From: Lacinutrix himadriensis
GTDB lineage: Bacteria > Bacteroidota > Bacteroidia > Flavobacteriales > Flavobacteriaceae
Assembly (NCBI RefSeq): GCF_001418105.1
Contig: NZ_LIQI01000014.1
Span: 169,955-233,954 of the forward strand
Direction of reading: 5' to 3'
Length of the DNA: 64,000 nucleotides
In this document: positions 27,520-35,712 of the stretch, in pieces
Layout: each line of letters starts with the position of its first letter
Position numbering within the stretch: position 1 is the first letter of the stretch
Notes under the pieces: model-generated
Seen by the model: only the letters and a program-made list of their open reading frames with translations
Databases searched by the model: none
What the model was told of the DNA's origin: nothing
Translations under genes and position numbers: made by a program

Positions 27520-28452
27520 TTGAGCACAGAAATAACCATAATAAAACTTAGTGAAAGTAGATTAGCTGATCTGGCTAAACTGTTTAAATTAGTTTTTAAT
27601 GTTGAACATTCTATTGAATATCTCAAAAGAAAATACACTCCTTCTAATTCGTTACCCTCATACAGCGGATTCTTTGCATATATTAACTCCGAGCCAATAG
27701 CCTTTTGTGGAGGCATCCCTTGTAATATGTCTTTTAATGATTATGCATTTAAAGGAATGCAGTTTTGCGACACTATGACCCTGCATAATTGGTCAGGAAA
27801 AGGAGTTTTCCATAAAGTATCTAAAGCATTAGAGCAGTATGCATTAAATCACAATATCGTTTTTCATTATGCTTTTCTAAATGAGCATTCCTATTGGGCT
27901 TACAAAAAGAAATTAGATTGGGAAATTATTGGAAATATGAGGCGCTATACCATCAAAGGCAGTAATATTCCATGGTATAAATTTTTTAGCAAAATAAAGT
28001 CCATAGAACACTGGCACAATAGTTATGTTCAAAAAAAACTAGCTAACCATTTGTTAATCTCTACATACGAAAACAAGCCTATTACAAAAAACACGTGCTA
28101 CATCGTTAAAGAGGACAACTTTTTTAACAACCTACCATCAAATCACTATTTCCTTGACATAGATGGCAACTCCATTTGGCTTAAATTAAAAAATGAAGGG
28201 CATTTAGGTGCTATAAATTTCACATCAAATACAAATGTTCCTAAATTTTTAAAGACACTAAAGCAAGCGCTGAAAGAATTAGGAATACAAAAACTTTATA
28301 TTCAACTTTTGGAAGGTACTCCCAACCAAATACTAATGGAAAAGAGTATTCAAAGTTTGGACTCTTGGCATATTGGTGCAAAAAGTTTTGATGACAGAAT
28401 TTCTACTAAAAATATCCACTTAGTTTATGGAGATATTGATACTTTTATCTAA
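27520..28452 (+). CDS. GNAT-fold acetyltransferase-like protein
   Basis: The 310-residue protein has an N-terminal half resembling GNAT proteins of polysaccharide clusters: SRLADLAKLFKLVFN, then IAFCGGIPCNM, and a CoA-site-like LHNWSGKGVFHKVSKALEQYALNHN near residues 88-112. Its start is a TTG directly after the deacetylase gene. An acyl transfer to a sugar or lipid-linked precursor is the best guess; the substrate is unknown. Confidence 0.72.
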   Translation: MSTEITIIKLSESRLADLAKLFKLVFNVEHSIEYLKRKYTPSNSLPSYSGFFAYINSEPIAFCGGIPCNMSFNDYAFKGMQFCDTMTLHNWSGKGVFHKVSKALEQYALNHNIVFHYAFLNEHSYWAYKKKLDWEIIGNMRRYTIKGSNIPWYKFFSKIKSIEHWHNSYVQKKLANHLLISTYENKPITKNTCYIVKEDNFFNNLPSNHYFLDIDGNSIWLKLKNEGHLGAINFTSNTNVPKFLKTLKQALKELGIQKLYIQLLEGTPNQILMEKSIQSLDSWHIGAKSFDDRISTKNIHLVYGDIDTFI

Positions 28453-28503
28453 TACAATAACGGATAACAGAGAGAAATGAGAAGCAAAACTCCTTTAAAA
28501 CAC

Positions 28504-28529
28504 ATTCTAACTAGACCGCTAGCTAGAAT
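28504..28529. other. Hairpin between convergent genes
   Basis: ATTCTAACTAG pairs with CTAGCTAGAAT around ACCG (one mismatch). There is no T run, so termination is uncertain. Confidence 0.4.
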
Positions 28530-28552
28530 AACCACATAAAACAAATAACACG

Positions 28553-29353
28553 TTAAATCTTTGTTGCCTTTAACTCAAAAATCAAAGGATACAATTTATC
28601 TTTTGTAACATACATTCCAGATGCTGTTTCTTCTAGACCCGGCAAGACATTATACGGTGACTCATCATGTTCGTTTAGGTATTCAATTTTCAAACCAGCT
28701 TCGGTTAGCGCATTAATCACTTCGCTTAATCCATGATTCCAACCATACTCTTTGCTTACCATTTTGGACTCTTGATTCGCATACGTACCCTCGTATTCTT
28801 CATAAATAACTTCGTCTTGCATATAGCCATATTTCATAATAGGCTGCTCTTCTAAATAATCAAACATCCAAACAATGGGATGAAATTCTGCCATATAAAA
28901 GGTTCCTCCAGTATTTAGCTTTTCGGCAATCATTTTTCCCCAAGGTTTTAAATCTGGCAACCAACCAATAACACCATAACTGGTAAAAACAATATCAAAA
29001 GTTTCCTTTACATGTTTTGAAGTATCTAAAACATTACAACAAACAAACTTGGCATTTAGCTTTAATTCATCATTTAATTCTTGCGCTAAAGCAATTCCGC
29101 CATCACTTAAATCTACACCAACACAAGTTGCTCCTAGCCTAGACCAACTTAATGTATCTTGTCCAAAATGACATTGCAAATGCAAAAGAGACTTTCCCGA
29201 AACATCACCAAGCGCTTCCGTTTCGTATGACGTTAAAGAAGATTTACCATCTTTAAAAGCTTGCATATTATACATATCGCTTTTAGAATGCACTTTTACC
29301 TTATCATTCCATGTTGCTTTATTCGCCTTAAAATAATCTTGATTCTTATCCAT
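28553..29353 (-). CDS. Class I SAM-dependent methyltransferase
   Basis: The 266-residue protein has the SAM-binding motif I variant LLHLQCHFGQDTLSWSRLGA followed by the acidic CVGVDLSDGGIALAQEL and FVCCNVLDT. The central LNTGGTFYMAEFHP is typical of a Methyltransf_11/25-type domain. The methyl acceptor is unknown. The ATG at 29353 (MDKNQDYFK) is chosen; the upstream start at 29389 would add 12 hydrophobic residues with no family support. It is divergent from the lipoprotein gene at 29424. Confidence 0.88.
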   Translation of the reverse strand: MDKNQDYFKANKATWNDKVKVHSKSDMYNMQAFKDGKSSLTSYETEALGDVSGKSLLHLQCHFGQDTLSWSRLGATCVGVDLSDGGIALAQELNDELKLNAKFVCCNVLDTSKHVKETFDIVFTSYGVIGWLPDLKPWGKMIAEKLNTGGTFYMAEFHPIVWMFDYLEEQPIMKYGYMQDEVIYEEYEGTYANQESKMVSKEYGWNHGLSEVINALTEAGLKIEYLNEHDESPYNVLPGLEETASGMYVTKDKLYPLIFELKATKI

Positions 29354-29400
29354 AATACTAAATTGAATGCCTAAGATAAAACTTCTCAACTAATCTTCTT

Positions 29401-29408
29401 TATCTTTG
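29401..29408 (+). promoter_or_regulatory. -7 box of lipoprotein gene
   Basis: TATCTTTG, a perfect TAnnTTTG match 15 bases upstream of the ATG at 29424. It overlaps a TTG at 29406, ruling that out as start. Confidence 0.55.
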
Positions 29409-29423
29409 TTGAAAATTAGAAAA

Positions 29424-30089
29424 ATGAAAAACACATTCCTTGTACTCTGTGCGCTTATAACTTTAATTTCTTGTAAAAAAGAAGAAAAAAAAGAAGCAAT
29501 AAAAGAATTATCTGTAGCAGAAAAAATTGCAAATGCACACGGCTTTGAAAACTGGGATAAGGTTTCAGAAATAGCTTTCACTTTTAATGTAGACAAAGAC
29601 AGTACGCATTTTGAAAGATCTTGGACTTGGAAACCCAAAACAAATGATGTGCGCTTAATTAGCAATCTAGACACTATTTATTACAATAGAAAAAACGTAG
29701 ATAGTATTTCCATTAAAGCAGATCAAGGCTTTATTAATGATAAATTCTGGTTGCTTGCACCTTTTCAATTGGTTTGGGATAGTGGCACAACGATTACTGA
29801 ACCGACAAAGGAAAAAGCACCAATTAGTGAAACGCTTTTAAATAAAATCACACTAGTATATGCTAATGAAGGCGGCTATACTCCTGGTGATGCGTATGAT
29901 TTTTATTATGATGATAATTATATGATTAAAGAATGGATTTATAGAAGAGGGAATGCAGGAGAAGCTTCTATGATTACTTCTTTTGAAAGTCAAAAAGATT
30001 TTAATGGTCTTAAGATTGCCTTAGAGCATATTAAAAAAGGAGAAAATTGGAACCTTAACTTTACTAATATCCAAGTAGATACAAATTAG
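29424..30089 (+). CDS. Lipoprotein, function unknown
   Basis: The 221-residue protein has a lipoprotein signal peptide (MKNTFLVLCALITLISCKKE, lipobox cysteine at residue 17) and then a charged linker. The body contains HGFENWDKVSEIAFTFNVDKD and SRTW-like beta strands (HFERSWTWKPKTNDV), as in outer-membrane carrier-like lipoproteins of flavobacteria. No catalytic motif is recognised. It has its own promoter and two hairpins follow it, so it is monocistronic. Confidence 0.78.
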   Translation: MKNTFLVLCALITLISCKKEEKKEAIKELSVAEKIANAHGFENWDKVSEIAFTFNVDKDSTHFERSWTWKPKTNDVRLISNLDTIYYNRKNVDSISIKADQGFINDKFWLLAPFQLVWDSGTTITEPTKEKAPISETLLNKITLVYANEGGYTPGDAYDFYYDDNYMIKEWIYRRGNAGEASMITSFESQKDFNGLKIALEHIKKGENWNLNFTNIQVDTN

Positions 30090-30142
30090 TTTTAAAATAA
30101 AACATCTAAAACGAATCTTCTACACGTATATATTATACCCTC

Positions 30143-30160
30143 CGCAATATTAGTATTGCG
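30143..30160. other. Perfect short hairpin
   Basis: CGCAATA-TTAG-TATTGCG forms a perfect 7-bp stem between the lipoprotein gene and the terminator; no T run. Confidence 0.45.
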
Positions 30161-30180
30161 TCTATATATAAATTGAAAAA

Positions 30181-30215
30181 AACGCCTTGTAATACTTTTT
30201 ACAAGGCGTTTTTTG
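30181..30215. terminator. Bidirectional intrinsic terminator
   Basis: A perfect 12-bp stem (AACGCCTTGTAA with TTACAAGGCGTT, loop TACTTT) is flanked by A and T runs. It separates the convergent lipoprotein and IclR genes. Confidence 0.85.
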
Positions 30216-30257
30216 TACTTCATTTCGAGATTTATTTCTAAACGAATAATTCTTTTT

Positions 30258-31019
30258 TTAGTGCATATTCGCTTCAATAGCTTGTGCTCCTTTTTTAATT
30301 ATGGATATATAACTCTCAATATTTTCAAGCTTAAACCTACTCGACGGACCAGAAACACTAATACTAGCGATAACTTCACCTCTATTATTATAAACAGGCA
30401 TGGCGATACAAATAAGACCTAATTCCAATTCCTCCATATCTAAGGCATATTCTTGCGCTCTTATTTTTTGCAACTCCTTCTGTAAAGTTTCGGGATTTGT
30501 AATGGTATTTTCGGTACATGCATCTAAAGAAACTACTTTTAAATATTCTGCTATTTTTTGTTCCGGTAAAAAAGCCAAAAGCACTTTTCCTATTGCAGTA
30601 CAATATGCTTTTTGATAAGAACCTATTTGCGTGCTTACTTTAAGTCCTTGCGGACTTTCGGTTTTATTCAAATAAAGCACCTGGTTTTTATCCAAAACAC
30701 CAAAATGCACGGTTTCCTTAATTTCTCTAGCAATATTTTCTAACGGTGTTCTAGAATATTTTCGTAACGTTTTATGTATCGCTACTAAGTTTCCTAATTC
30801 AAATAACTTCAGTCCTAAAAGATATTTATCATTATCATTCTTCTGCAATACCCCTAAGGATTCTAATGTGTTCAATAATCTATATGTGGTGCTTTTGTTA
30901 TAGCCTTTTTTTATTGCTAGTTCGCGAACACCCCATTCTTGCTTATCCATAGTAAAGGCATCCAACAGCGTAAAAGCTTTCACCACAGATAAATTGAGAT
31001 CTTTAACATCTTCATTCAT
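30258..31019 (-). CDS. IclR-family regulator of the kynurenine cluster
   Basis: The 253-residue protein has an N-terminal winged helix (about 8-70: VVKAFTLLDAF, then RELAIKKGYNKSTTYRLLNTLESLGVL). A C-terminal ligand-sensing domain follows (about 80-250: HFGVLDKNQVLYLNKTES, SYQKAYCTAIGKVLLAF, GLICIAMPVYNNRGEVIASISVSGPSSR). It is divergent from kynU and the shared gap contains a symmetric GAAAC/GTTTC operator. The likely inducer is kynurenine or a downstream metabolite, an inference from position. Confidence 0.92.
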   Translation of the reverse strand: MNEDVKDLNLSVVKAFTLLDAFTMDKQEWGVRELAIKKGYNKSTTYRLLNTLESLGVLQKNDNDKYLLGLKLFELGNLVAIHKTLRKYSRTPLENIAREIKETVHFGVLDKNQVLYLNKTESPQGLKVSTQIGSYQKAYCTAIGKVLLAFLPEQKIAEYLKVVSLDACTENTITNPETLQKELQKIRAQEYALDMEELELGLICIAMPVYNNRGEVIASISVSGPSSRFKLENIESYISIIKKGAQAIEANMH

Positions 31020-31118
31020 AAACTTCTAACCGTTTAAGTACTATTATAAAACAGGAACGAATTCCTTTATTATCTTTTAGGAAATTCATTTCATTATTCA
31101 AAAATAATGTTTATTTTT

Positions 31119-31143
31119 GAAACAGTGTTTCATATAATGAAAC
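31119..31143. promoter_or_regulatory. IclR operator between regulator and kynU
   Basis: Three alternating half-sites form two overlapping palindromes: GAAAC-AGT-GTTTC (31119-31131) and GTTTCAT-ATA-ATGAAAC (31127-31143). This strongly resembles the KdgR/IclR box type (GAAAC-n3-GTTTC). It lies 47 bases before the kynU ATG. Confidence 0.7.
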
Positions 31144-31189
31144 GTTTTAGATTTTTTTCAAATCCAAAAAGACTTTTTTACTTTAAAAA

Positions 31190-32449
31190 ATGAATAAAAC
31201 CACTTTAAGTTACGCACAGCAACAAGACCAAAACGATCCGCTTTCTAAGTATAGAGATGCATTTCACATTCCTAAAGACAAGGACGGAAACGATTGGTTA
31301 TATTTTACAGGAAATTCTTTAGGCTTACAACCAAAAGCTACAAAAGAATATATTAAGCAAGAGCTAGAAGATTGGGCTAATTTTGGAGTAGAAGGTCATT
31401 TTGAAGCAAAAAATCCTTGGATGCCATATCATGAGTTCTTAACCGAATCGATGGCAAAAGTGGTAGGTGCAAAACCAATTGAAGTAGTTATCATGAATAC
31501 CTTAACTACCAACTTGCATTTGCTAATGGTAAGTTTTTACCAACCTACTAAAAAGAAATATAAAATTGTAATCGAAAGTGATGCGTTCCCAAGTGATCGT
31601 TATGCAGTACAAACACAATTAGATTTTCATGGTTTTGATGCTAACGAAGGTGTTATAGAATGGAAACCTAGAAAAGGTGAAGAACTTCTTAACATAGAAG
31701 ATTTAGAAACCATTCTAGAAGAACAAGGAGATGAAATCGCTTTATTACTTATTGGAGGTGTAAATTATTACACCGGACAATATTTAGATATCAAAAAAAT
31801 AGCAGAATTAGGGCATGCCAAAAACTGTATGGTTGGTATTGACTTAGCACATGGCGCAGGAAACATACAACCCGAATTACATGATTCTGGTGTAGATTTT
31901 GCCGCTTGGTGTACGTACAAATATTTAAATTCTGGACCAGGAAGTTTAGGCGGACTATTTGTCCACGAAAAACACGCACATAATAAAGATTTAAAGCGAT
32001 TTGCTGGTTGGTGGAGTCATAATAAATCGACTAGATTTAATATGCGACAACCATTAGATGTGATTCCTGGTGCCGAAGGTTGGCAACTTAGTAATCCTCC
32101 AATTTTATCCATGGCGGCAATTAAAGCGTCTTTAGATATGTTTAATGAAGTAGGAATGGATGCGCTTCGGGAGAAGTCTGAAAAACTAACGGGCTATTTC
32201 GAATTTTTAATTAACGATCTGAATAACGATAAGATTAAAATTATAACACCTTCCAATCCTAAAGAACGTGGTTGTCAATTGTCTATTCAAGTAAAAGATG
32301 CAGATAAAACTTTACATAAAAAATTAACGGAAGCACATATTATAACCGATTGGCGCGAACCAGATGTAATACGCTGTGCTCCAATTCCATTATACAACAC
32401 CTTTGAAGATGTGTTTAGAATGGTTAGCATTTTAAAAACCTTATTATGA
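31190..32449 (+). CDS. kynU: Kynureninase
   Basis: KynU is a PLP enzyme that cleaves kynurenine or 3-hydroxykynurenine to (3-hydroxy)anthranilate and alanine. The 419-residue protein shows FTGNSLGLQPKAT near 40, SDAFPSDRYAVQTQ, the PLP aspartate in GIDLAHGAGN, the Schiff-base lysine in WCTYKYLNSGPGSLGG (about residue 245) and RFAGWWSHN. It is the first gene behind the IclR operator. Its stop overlaps the next ATG by four bases. Confidence 0.96.
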   Translation: MNKTTLSYAQQQDQNDPLSKYRDAFHIPKDKDGNDWLYFTGNSLGLQPKATKEYIKQELEDWANFGVEGHFEAKNPWMPYHEFLTESMAKVVGAKPIEVVIMNTLTTNLHLLMVSFYQPTKKKYKIVIESDAFPSDRYAVQTQLDFHGFDANEGVIEWKPRKGEELLNIEDLETILEEQGDEIALLLIGGVNYYTGQYLDIKKIAELGHAKNCMVGIDLAHGAGNIQPELHDSGVDFAAWCTYKYLNSGPGSLGGLFVHEKHAHNKDLKRFAGWWSHNKSTRFNMRQPLDVIPGAEGWQLSNPPILSMAAIKASLDMFNEVGMDALREKSEKLTGYFEFLINDLNNDKIKIITPSNPKERGCQLSIQVKDADKTLHKKLTEAHIITDWREPDVIRCAPIPLYNTFEDVFRMVSILKTLL

Positions 32450-32883
32450 AACTAGACGTAAAAGTAAAAGACATTATCTATAAAGACATCGGCACTGTTT
32501 TTAATGCCATTGTAGACAAAAATGAAATAACAAAATATTTTGTTACGCATGCCGACAACAACATAACGCAAGGAGCTAAAATAGCTTGGGAATGGAAAGA
32601 TTTTAATGCAAGTTCTGTTGTCCATGTTATAAAAGTGGAAAACAACAAACAGATAATTTTTACTTGGGAAGGAAACAACGCGCAAACAGAAGTAGAAATA
32701 CTTTTTAAAGCAGTAGAAGAAAATAAAACAGCACTTGTTATCACTGAAAAATCCTTTAACAAAGATGATGAAGGCATAAAAAAAGTGATGCAACAAACAC
32801 AAGGTTGGACAGATTTCTCCTGTTCTCTAAAAGCCTATTTGTACACAGGAATTAATTTAAGAAACGGTAAAAGGAACGAATAA
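32446..32883 (+). CDS. SRPBCC (AHSA1-like) domain protein
   Basis: The 145-residue protein has the START-fold pattern of Activator-of-Hsp90-like small proteins: VFNAIVDKNEITKYFVTHADNN, then GAKIAWEWKDF, IIFTWEGNNAQTEVEI and QGWTDFSCSLKAYL. It lies within the kynurenine cluster and is translationally coupled to kynU. The SRPBCC fold binds small hydrophobic ligands, so a chaperone- or metabolite-binding role in the pathway is possible but unproven. Confidence 0.85.
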   Translation: MKLDVKVKDIIYKDIGTVFNAIVDKNEITKYFVTHADNNITQGAKIAWEWKDFNASSVVHVIKVENNKQIIFTWEGNNAQTEVEILFKAVEENKTALVITEKSFNKDDEGIKKVMQQTQGWTDFSCSLKAYLYTGINLRNGKRNE

Positions 32884-33189
32884 CATTCATGAGCAAAAAG
32901 AAGCAAAGAAGATGTTATCAAAATGAAAATTAATTTTAAATAAACTTTAACATTACAAATAATCAAGCCCTACATCAATTCGAAGAATTGAAAGTCAAGG
33001 CGAAGAATAGATGAAGAAAAGCTCCGAAACACAGGAGAACGTAGTTCGACGCGGAGTTTTCAAATCGGTTTCAGTTTGCAAAACTGAAAATTCCTTGGCT
33101 TGACCTTGATCTTTTGGTTCGTTTTGTATCAAGACAAAATGAACAGAAATAAAAAAAAGGAGATTTCCGCCTTCACGGAAATAAAAAAT
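32884..33189 (+). repeat. Intergenic repeat region with structured element R1 (32976-33104)
   Basis: This 306-base gap before kmo holds no gene. R1 aligns with R2 at 34708-34847. Conserved hairpins are CAATTC-GAA-GAATTG (32976-32990), an outer CTCCG/CGGAG stem with a variable loop, and TTTCAGTTT-GCA-AAACTGAAA (33069-33089). After R1 comes a tail (CAAGACAAAATGAACAG) also present near 34937, and a small TTTCCG/CGGAAA hairpin at about 33165. Confidence 0.75.
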
Positions 33190-34590
33190 ATGAGTAATAA
33201 AAAAGACAACATACTAATCATTGGAGCTGGACTTTGTGGTTCCCTCCTAGCTTTACGTCTAGCACAACGCGGTTACACCGTAAACGTTTACGAAAGCAGA
33301 CCTGATTTACGCACTACAGATATTTCTGCAGGCCGTTCTATAAACTTAGCCCTTTCCGATCGTGGTTTAAAAGCTATGCGATTAGCAGGAGTTGAAGACA
33401 AAGTAAAACCGCTTTGCATTCCCATGTATGGCCGATTAATGCATGATATAGAAGGAAACACCTTTCCCTCAAACTATTCCGGAAGAGATAACGAATATAT
33501 CAACTCCATTTCTAGAGGCGAACTAAATGGATTGCTTTTAACTGAAGCCGATTTATACGATAACCTTACCATTCATTTCAACAAAAAATGCAACGGAATT
33601 GATATCGAAAACAACACGGCTAGTTTATACGATTACGAAACCAAAACCGAATTAGAAGTTACAGGAGATGTTATTTTTGGTACCGATGGCGCAGGATCTT
33701 CTCTTAGAAAAAGCTATTATTTAGAGCGTAAATTCCTATTCAGTTATTCACAAAATTATTTAACGCATGGTTATAAAGAGCTAGAGATTCCCGCTTCCGC
33801 GGAAGGAAAACACCTTATAAATAAAGATTATTTACACATTTGGCCAAGAGGTGATTATATGTTAATTGCGCTTCCTAATTTAGACGGAAGCTTTACAGTA
33901 ACCCTATTTTTAAGTTACGAAGAAGGAAAATACAATTTCGAAAATCTAACAACAGAAGAAACCATAAAAGAATTCTTCGCTACGCAATTTCCGGATGCAT
34001 TAGCATTAATCCCGAATATAGCAGAAGAGTTTGCCAACAACCCAACAGGCGCTTTAGGAACCGTAAAATGTTCGCCGTGGCATTACCAAAATAAAAATGT
34101 TTTATTAGGAGATGCCGCACATGCTATTGTTCCGTTTTACGGACAAGGAATGAACGCATCCTTTGAAGATGTTACCGTTTTTGATGCTATTTTAGAACAA
34201 CACGAAGGCGATTGGGAAACCATTTTTAAAGTATACGAAAAAACGAGAAAAGCAGATACCGACGCTATTGCAGATTTAGCTATCGACAATTATTACGAAA
34301 TGCGTGATCATGTTGCCAATCCTATTTTTAAAGTAAAACGTGCTATTGAAATGGCTTTAGAGAAAGAATTTCCAAATGACTATTTTTCAAAATACTCGAT
34401 GGTAACTTTTAAAGAAGATATTCCGTATCACACAGCAATGACCAAAGGAAGAGCGCAAGACAAAGCGATTCTAAACCTAATAGCAAATAAAGAAATTGAT
34501 ACCAACGAAGATTTAAATACTATCTTTAAAAAAGTACAACTAGAAACCGAGGCGATTTTGAAAGATGATAGAATTGCAGGACTGAAATAG
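33190..34590 (+). CDS. kmo: Kynurenine 3-monooxygenase
   Basis: This FAD-dependent hydroxylase turns kynurenine into 3-hydroxykynurenine with NADPH and O2. The 466-residue protein has the FAD motif LIIGAGLCGSLLALRLAQRG, then SAGRSINLALSDRGLKA, GTDGAGSSLRKSY and the second FAD motif GDAAHAIVPFYGQGMNASFED. An ORF extends upstream to 33100, but those 30 codons are repeat-derived, so the ATG at 33190 (MSNKKDNILIIGAG) is used. Confidence 0.96.
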   Translation: MSNKKDNILIIGAGLCGSLLALRLAQRGYTVNVYESRPDLRTTDISAGRSINLALSDRGLKAMRLAGVEDKVKPLCIPMYGRLMHDIEGNTFPSNYSGRDNEYINSISRGELNGLLLTEADLYDNLTIHFNKKCNGIDIENNTASLYDYETKTELEVTGDVIFGTDGAGSSLRKSYYLERKFLFSYSQNYLTHGYKELEIPASAEGKHLINKDYLHIWPRGDYMLIALPNLDGSFTVTLFLSYEEGKYNFENLTTEETIKEFFATQFPDALALIPNIAEEFANNPTGALGTVKCSPWHYQNKNVLLGDAAHAIVPFYGQGMNASFEDVTVFDAILEQHEGDWETIFKVYEKTRKADTDAIADLAIDNYYEMRDHVANPIFKVKRAIEMALEKEFPNDYFSKYSMVTFKEDIPYHTAMTKGRAQDKAILNLIANKEIDTNEDLNTIFKKVQLETEAILKDDRIAGLK

Positions 34591-34591
34591 T

Positions 34592-34651
34592 GAGCAGTGA
34601 GCAGTCAGCAGTCAGCAGTCAGCAGTCAGCAGTCAGCAGTCAGCAGTCAGC
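34592..34651 (+). repeat. Heptanucleotide tandem repeat
   Basis: Eight 7-base units, (C/G)AGCAGT, followed by a partial CAGC, begin one base after the kmo stop codon. Confidence 0.9.
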
Positions 34652-34707
34652 AAAAATGAAAACAACTTGGGACAAACAAGAACAAAAGAAAAATAAAAGT
34701 CCCAAAT

Positions 34708-34847
34708 CAATTCGGAAGAATTGAGCGTCAAGACAAAGAATAGATGAAGAAAAGCTCCGAAAACAGGAGTGCAGACTTTTTAGGCTGGACGACACGGAGT
34801 TTTCAAATCGGTTTCCGTTTGCAAAACTGAAAATTCCTTGACTTGAC
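34708..34847 (+). repeat. Structured element R2
   Basis: R2 shares with R1 the hairpin CAATTC-GGAA-GAATTG (34708-34723), the CTCCG/CGGAG outer stem with a different loop, and TTTCCGTTT-GCA-AAACTGAAA, ending in CTTGAC. Confidence 0.75.
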
Positions 34848-34855
34848 TGTGATTT

Positions 34856-34875
34856 CCTGCCTGCCGGTAGGCAGG
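34856..34875. repeat. REP-like GC palindrome
   Basis: CCTGCC and GGCAGG arms around TGCCGGTA in an AT-rich gap; related to the hairpin at 26390. Confidence 0.65.
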
Positions 34876-34890
34876 TTTGGTTTGGTTTTG

Positions 34891-34931
34891 TATTGATATT
34901 AAAATGTCTACCAGACATTTTAATATCAATA
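34891..34931. repeat. Perfect 19-bp stem-loop insertion
   Basis: TATTGATATTAAAATGTCT pairs perfectly with its complement around ACC. Compared with R1's tail it interrupts GTTTTGTAT/CAAGAC and is bordered by GTAT on both sides. Confidence 0.8.
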
Positions 34932-35004
34932 GTGTATCAAGACAAATGCAAAGCATTCATGAATACCTATTTAACAAAATAGAAAACCATGAACTAAAAT
35001 GAAC

Positions 35005-35042
<38 letters not shown>

Positions 35043-35193
35043 GATAATGACGAGACAATAACTTAGAAAATTCCTTGGCCTGAATATCTTTTTTTGATTT
35101 GTTTTGAAACAGCAAAAAAAGGAGAAGTAAAAAAGCACTTCGACTGCGCTCCGTGTGACATTTTACAATAAAAGAAAACCAATAAATACTAGG

Positions 35194-35212
35194 TCCTGAA
35201 TCAAGTTCAGGA
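35194..35212. repeat. REP-like hairpin TCCTGAA-TCAAG-TTCAGGA
   Basis: Identical to 37238-37256; both are followed by TGACA and lie 11-17 bases before a start codon of the kynurenine cluster. Confidence 0.75.
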
Positions 35213-35229
35213 TGACAAAAAATAAAAAG

Positions 35230-35664
35230 ATGAGTGACAATAAAAACGAGATTTCTGCTTCTGCAGGAACAAAGGTAACACCAAGAGGAGCATATCCACA
35301 TGTAAAGCAAGTTGGCGATTTCATTTTCGTTTCCGGAACCAGTTCACGTAGAGCAGACAACAGCATTGCTGGAGTAGATATTATTGACGAAATGGGAACC
35401 AAACGTTTAAACGCTGAAGTACAAACACGTGAGGTTTTAAAAAACATAGATACGAACTTAAAAAAAGTTGGAGCAAGTTTAAAAGACGTGGTAGATGTTA
35501 CTTCCTTTTTAGTAAACATGAATGACTTTGCAGGTTACAACAAAGCCTACGCAGAGTTTTTTGAAAAAGAAACAGGACCAACCAGAACAACCGTTGCTGT
35601 ACATCAATTACCACATCCAGATTTAGTGGTTGAGATAAAGGTGATGGCTTATAAAAAAAAGTAA
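35230..35664 (+). CDS. RidA/YjgF-family protein, probable 2-aminomuconate deaminase
   Basis: The 144-residue protein has the RidA pattern [21 protein letters not shown], then [32 protein letters not shown], and the arginine-bearing [25 protein letters not shown]. The segment [18 protein letters not shown] is characteristic of the 2-aminomuconate deaminases of 3-hydroxyanthranilate pathways. That enzyme converts 2-aminomuconate to 4-oxalocrotonate and ammonia, which fits its place before the semialdehyde dehydrogenase. The ATG at 35230 is used; 35212 falls in a hairpin. Confidence 0.88.
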   Translation: MSDNKNEISASAGTKVTPRGAYPHVKQVGDFIFVSGTSSRRADNSIAGVDIIDEMGTKRLNAEVQTREVLKNIDTNLKKVGASLKDVVDVTSFLVNMNDFAGYNKAYAEFFEKETGPTRTTVAVHQLPHPDLVVEIKVMAYKKK

Positions 35665-35712
35665 AAAGTTAAAAGGCACAAGTTGCTCACTCTATTCGCA
35701 AATCGCTAAACA

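Noticed and set aside
23585..29408. TTG starts at 23585 (VOC) and 29406 (lipoprotein)
   Set aside because: Both lie inside perfect TAnnTTTG promoter boxes; the downstream ATGs open on conserved or signal-peptide sequence.
33100..33189. N-terminal extension of kynurenine 3-monooxygenase (MTLIFWFVLYQDK...)
   Set aside because: These codons come from the repeat tail that is also found downstream of R2; the FAD-binding domain starts normally at the ATG at 33190.
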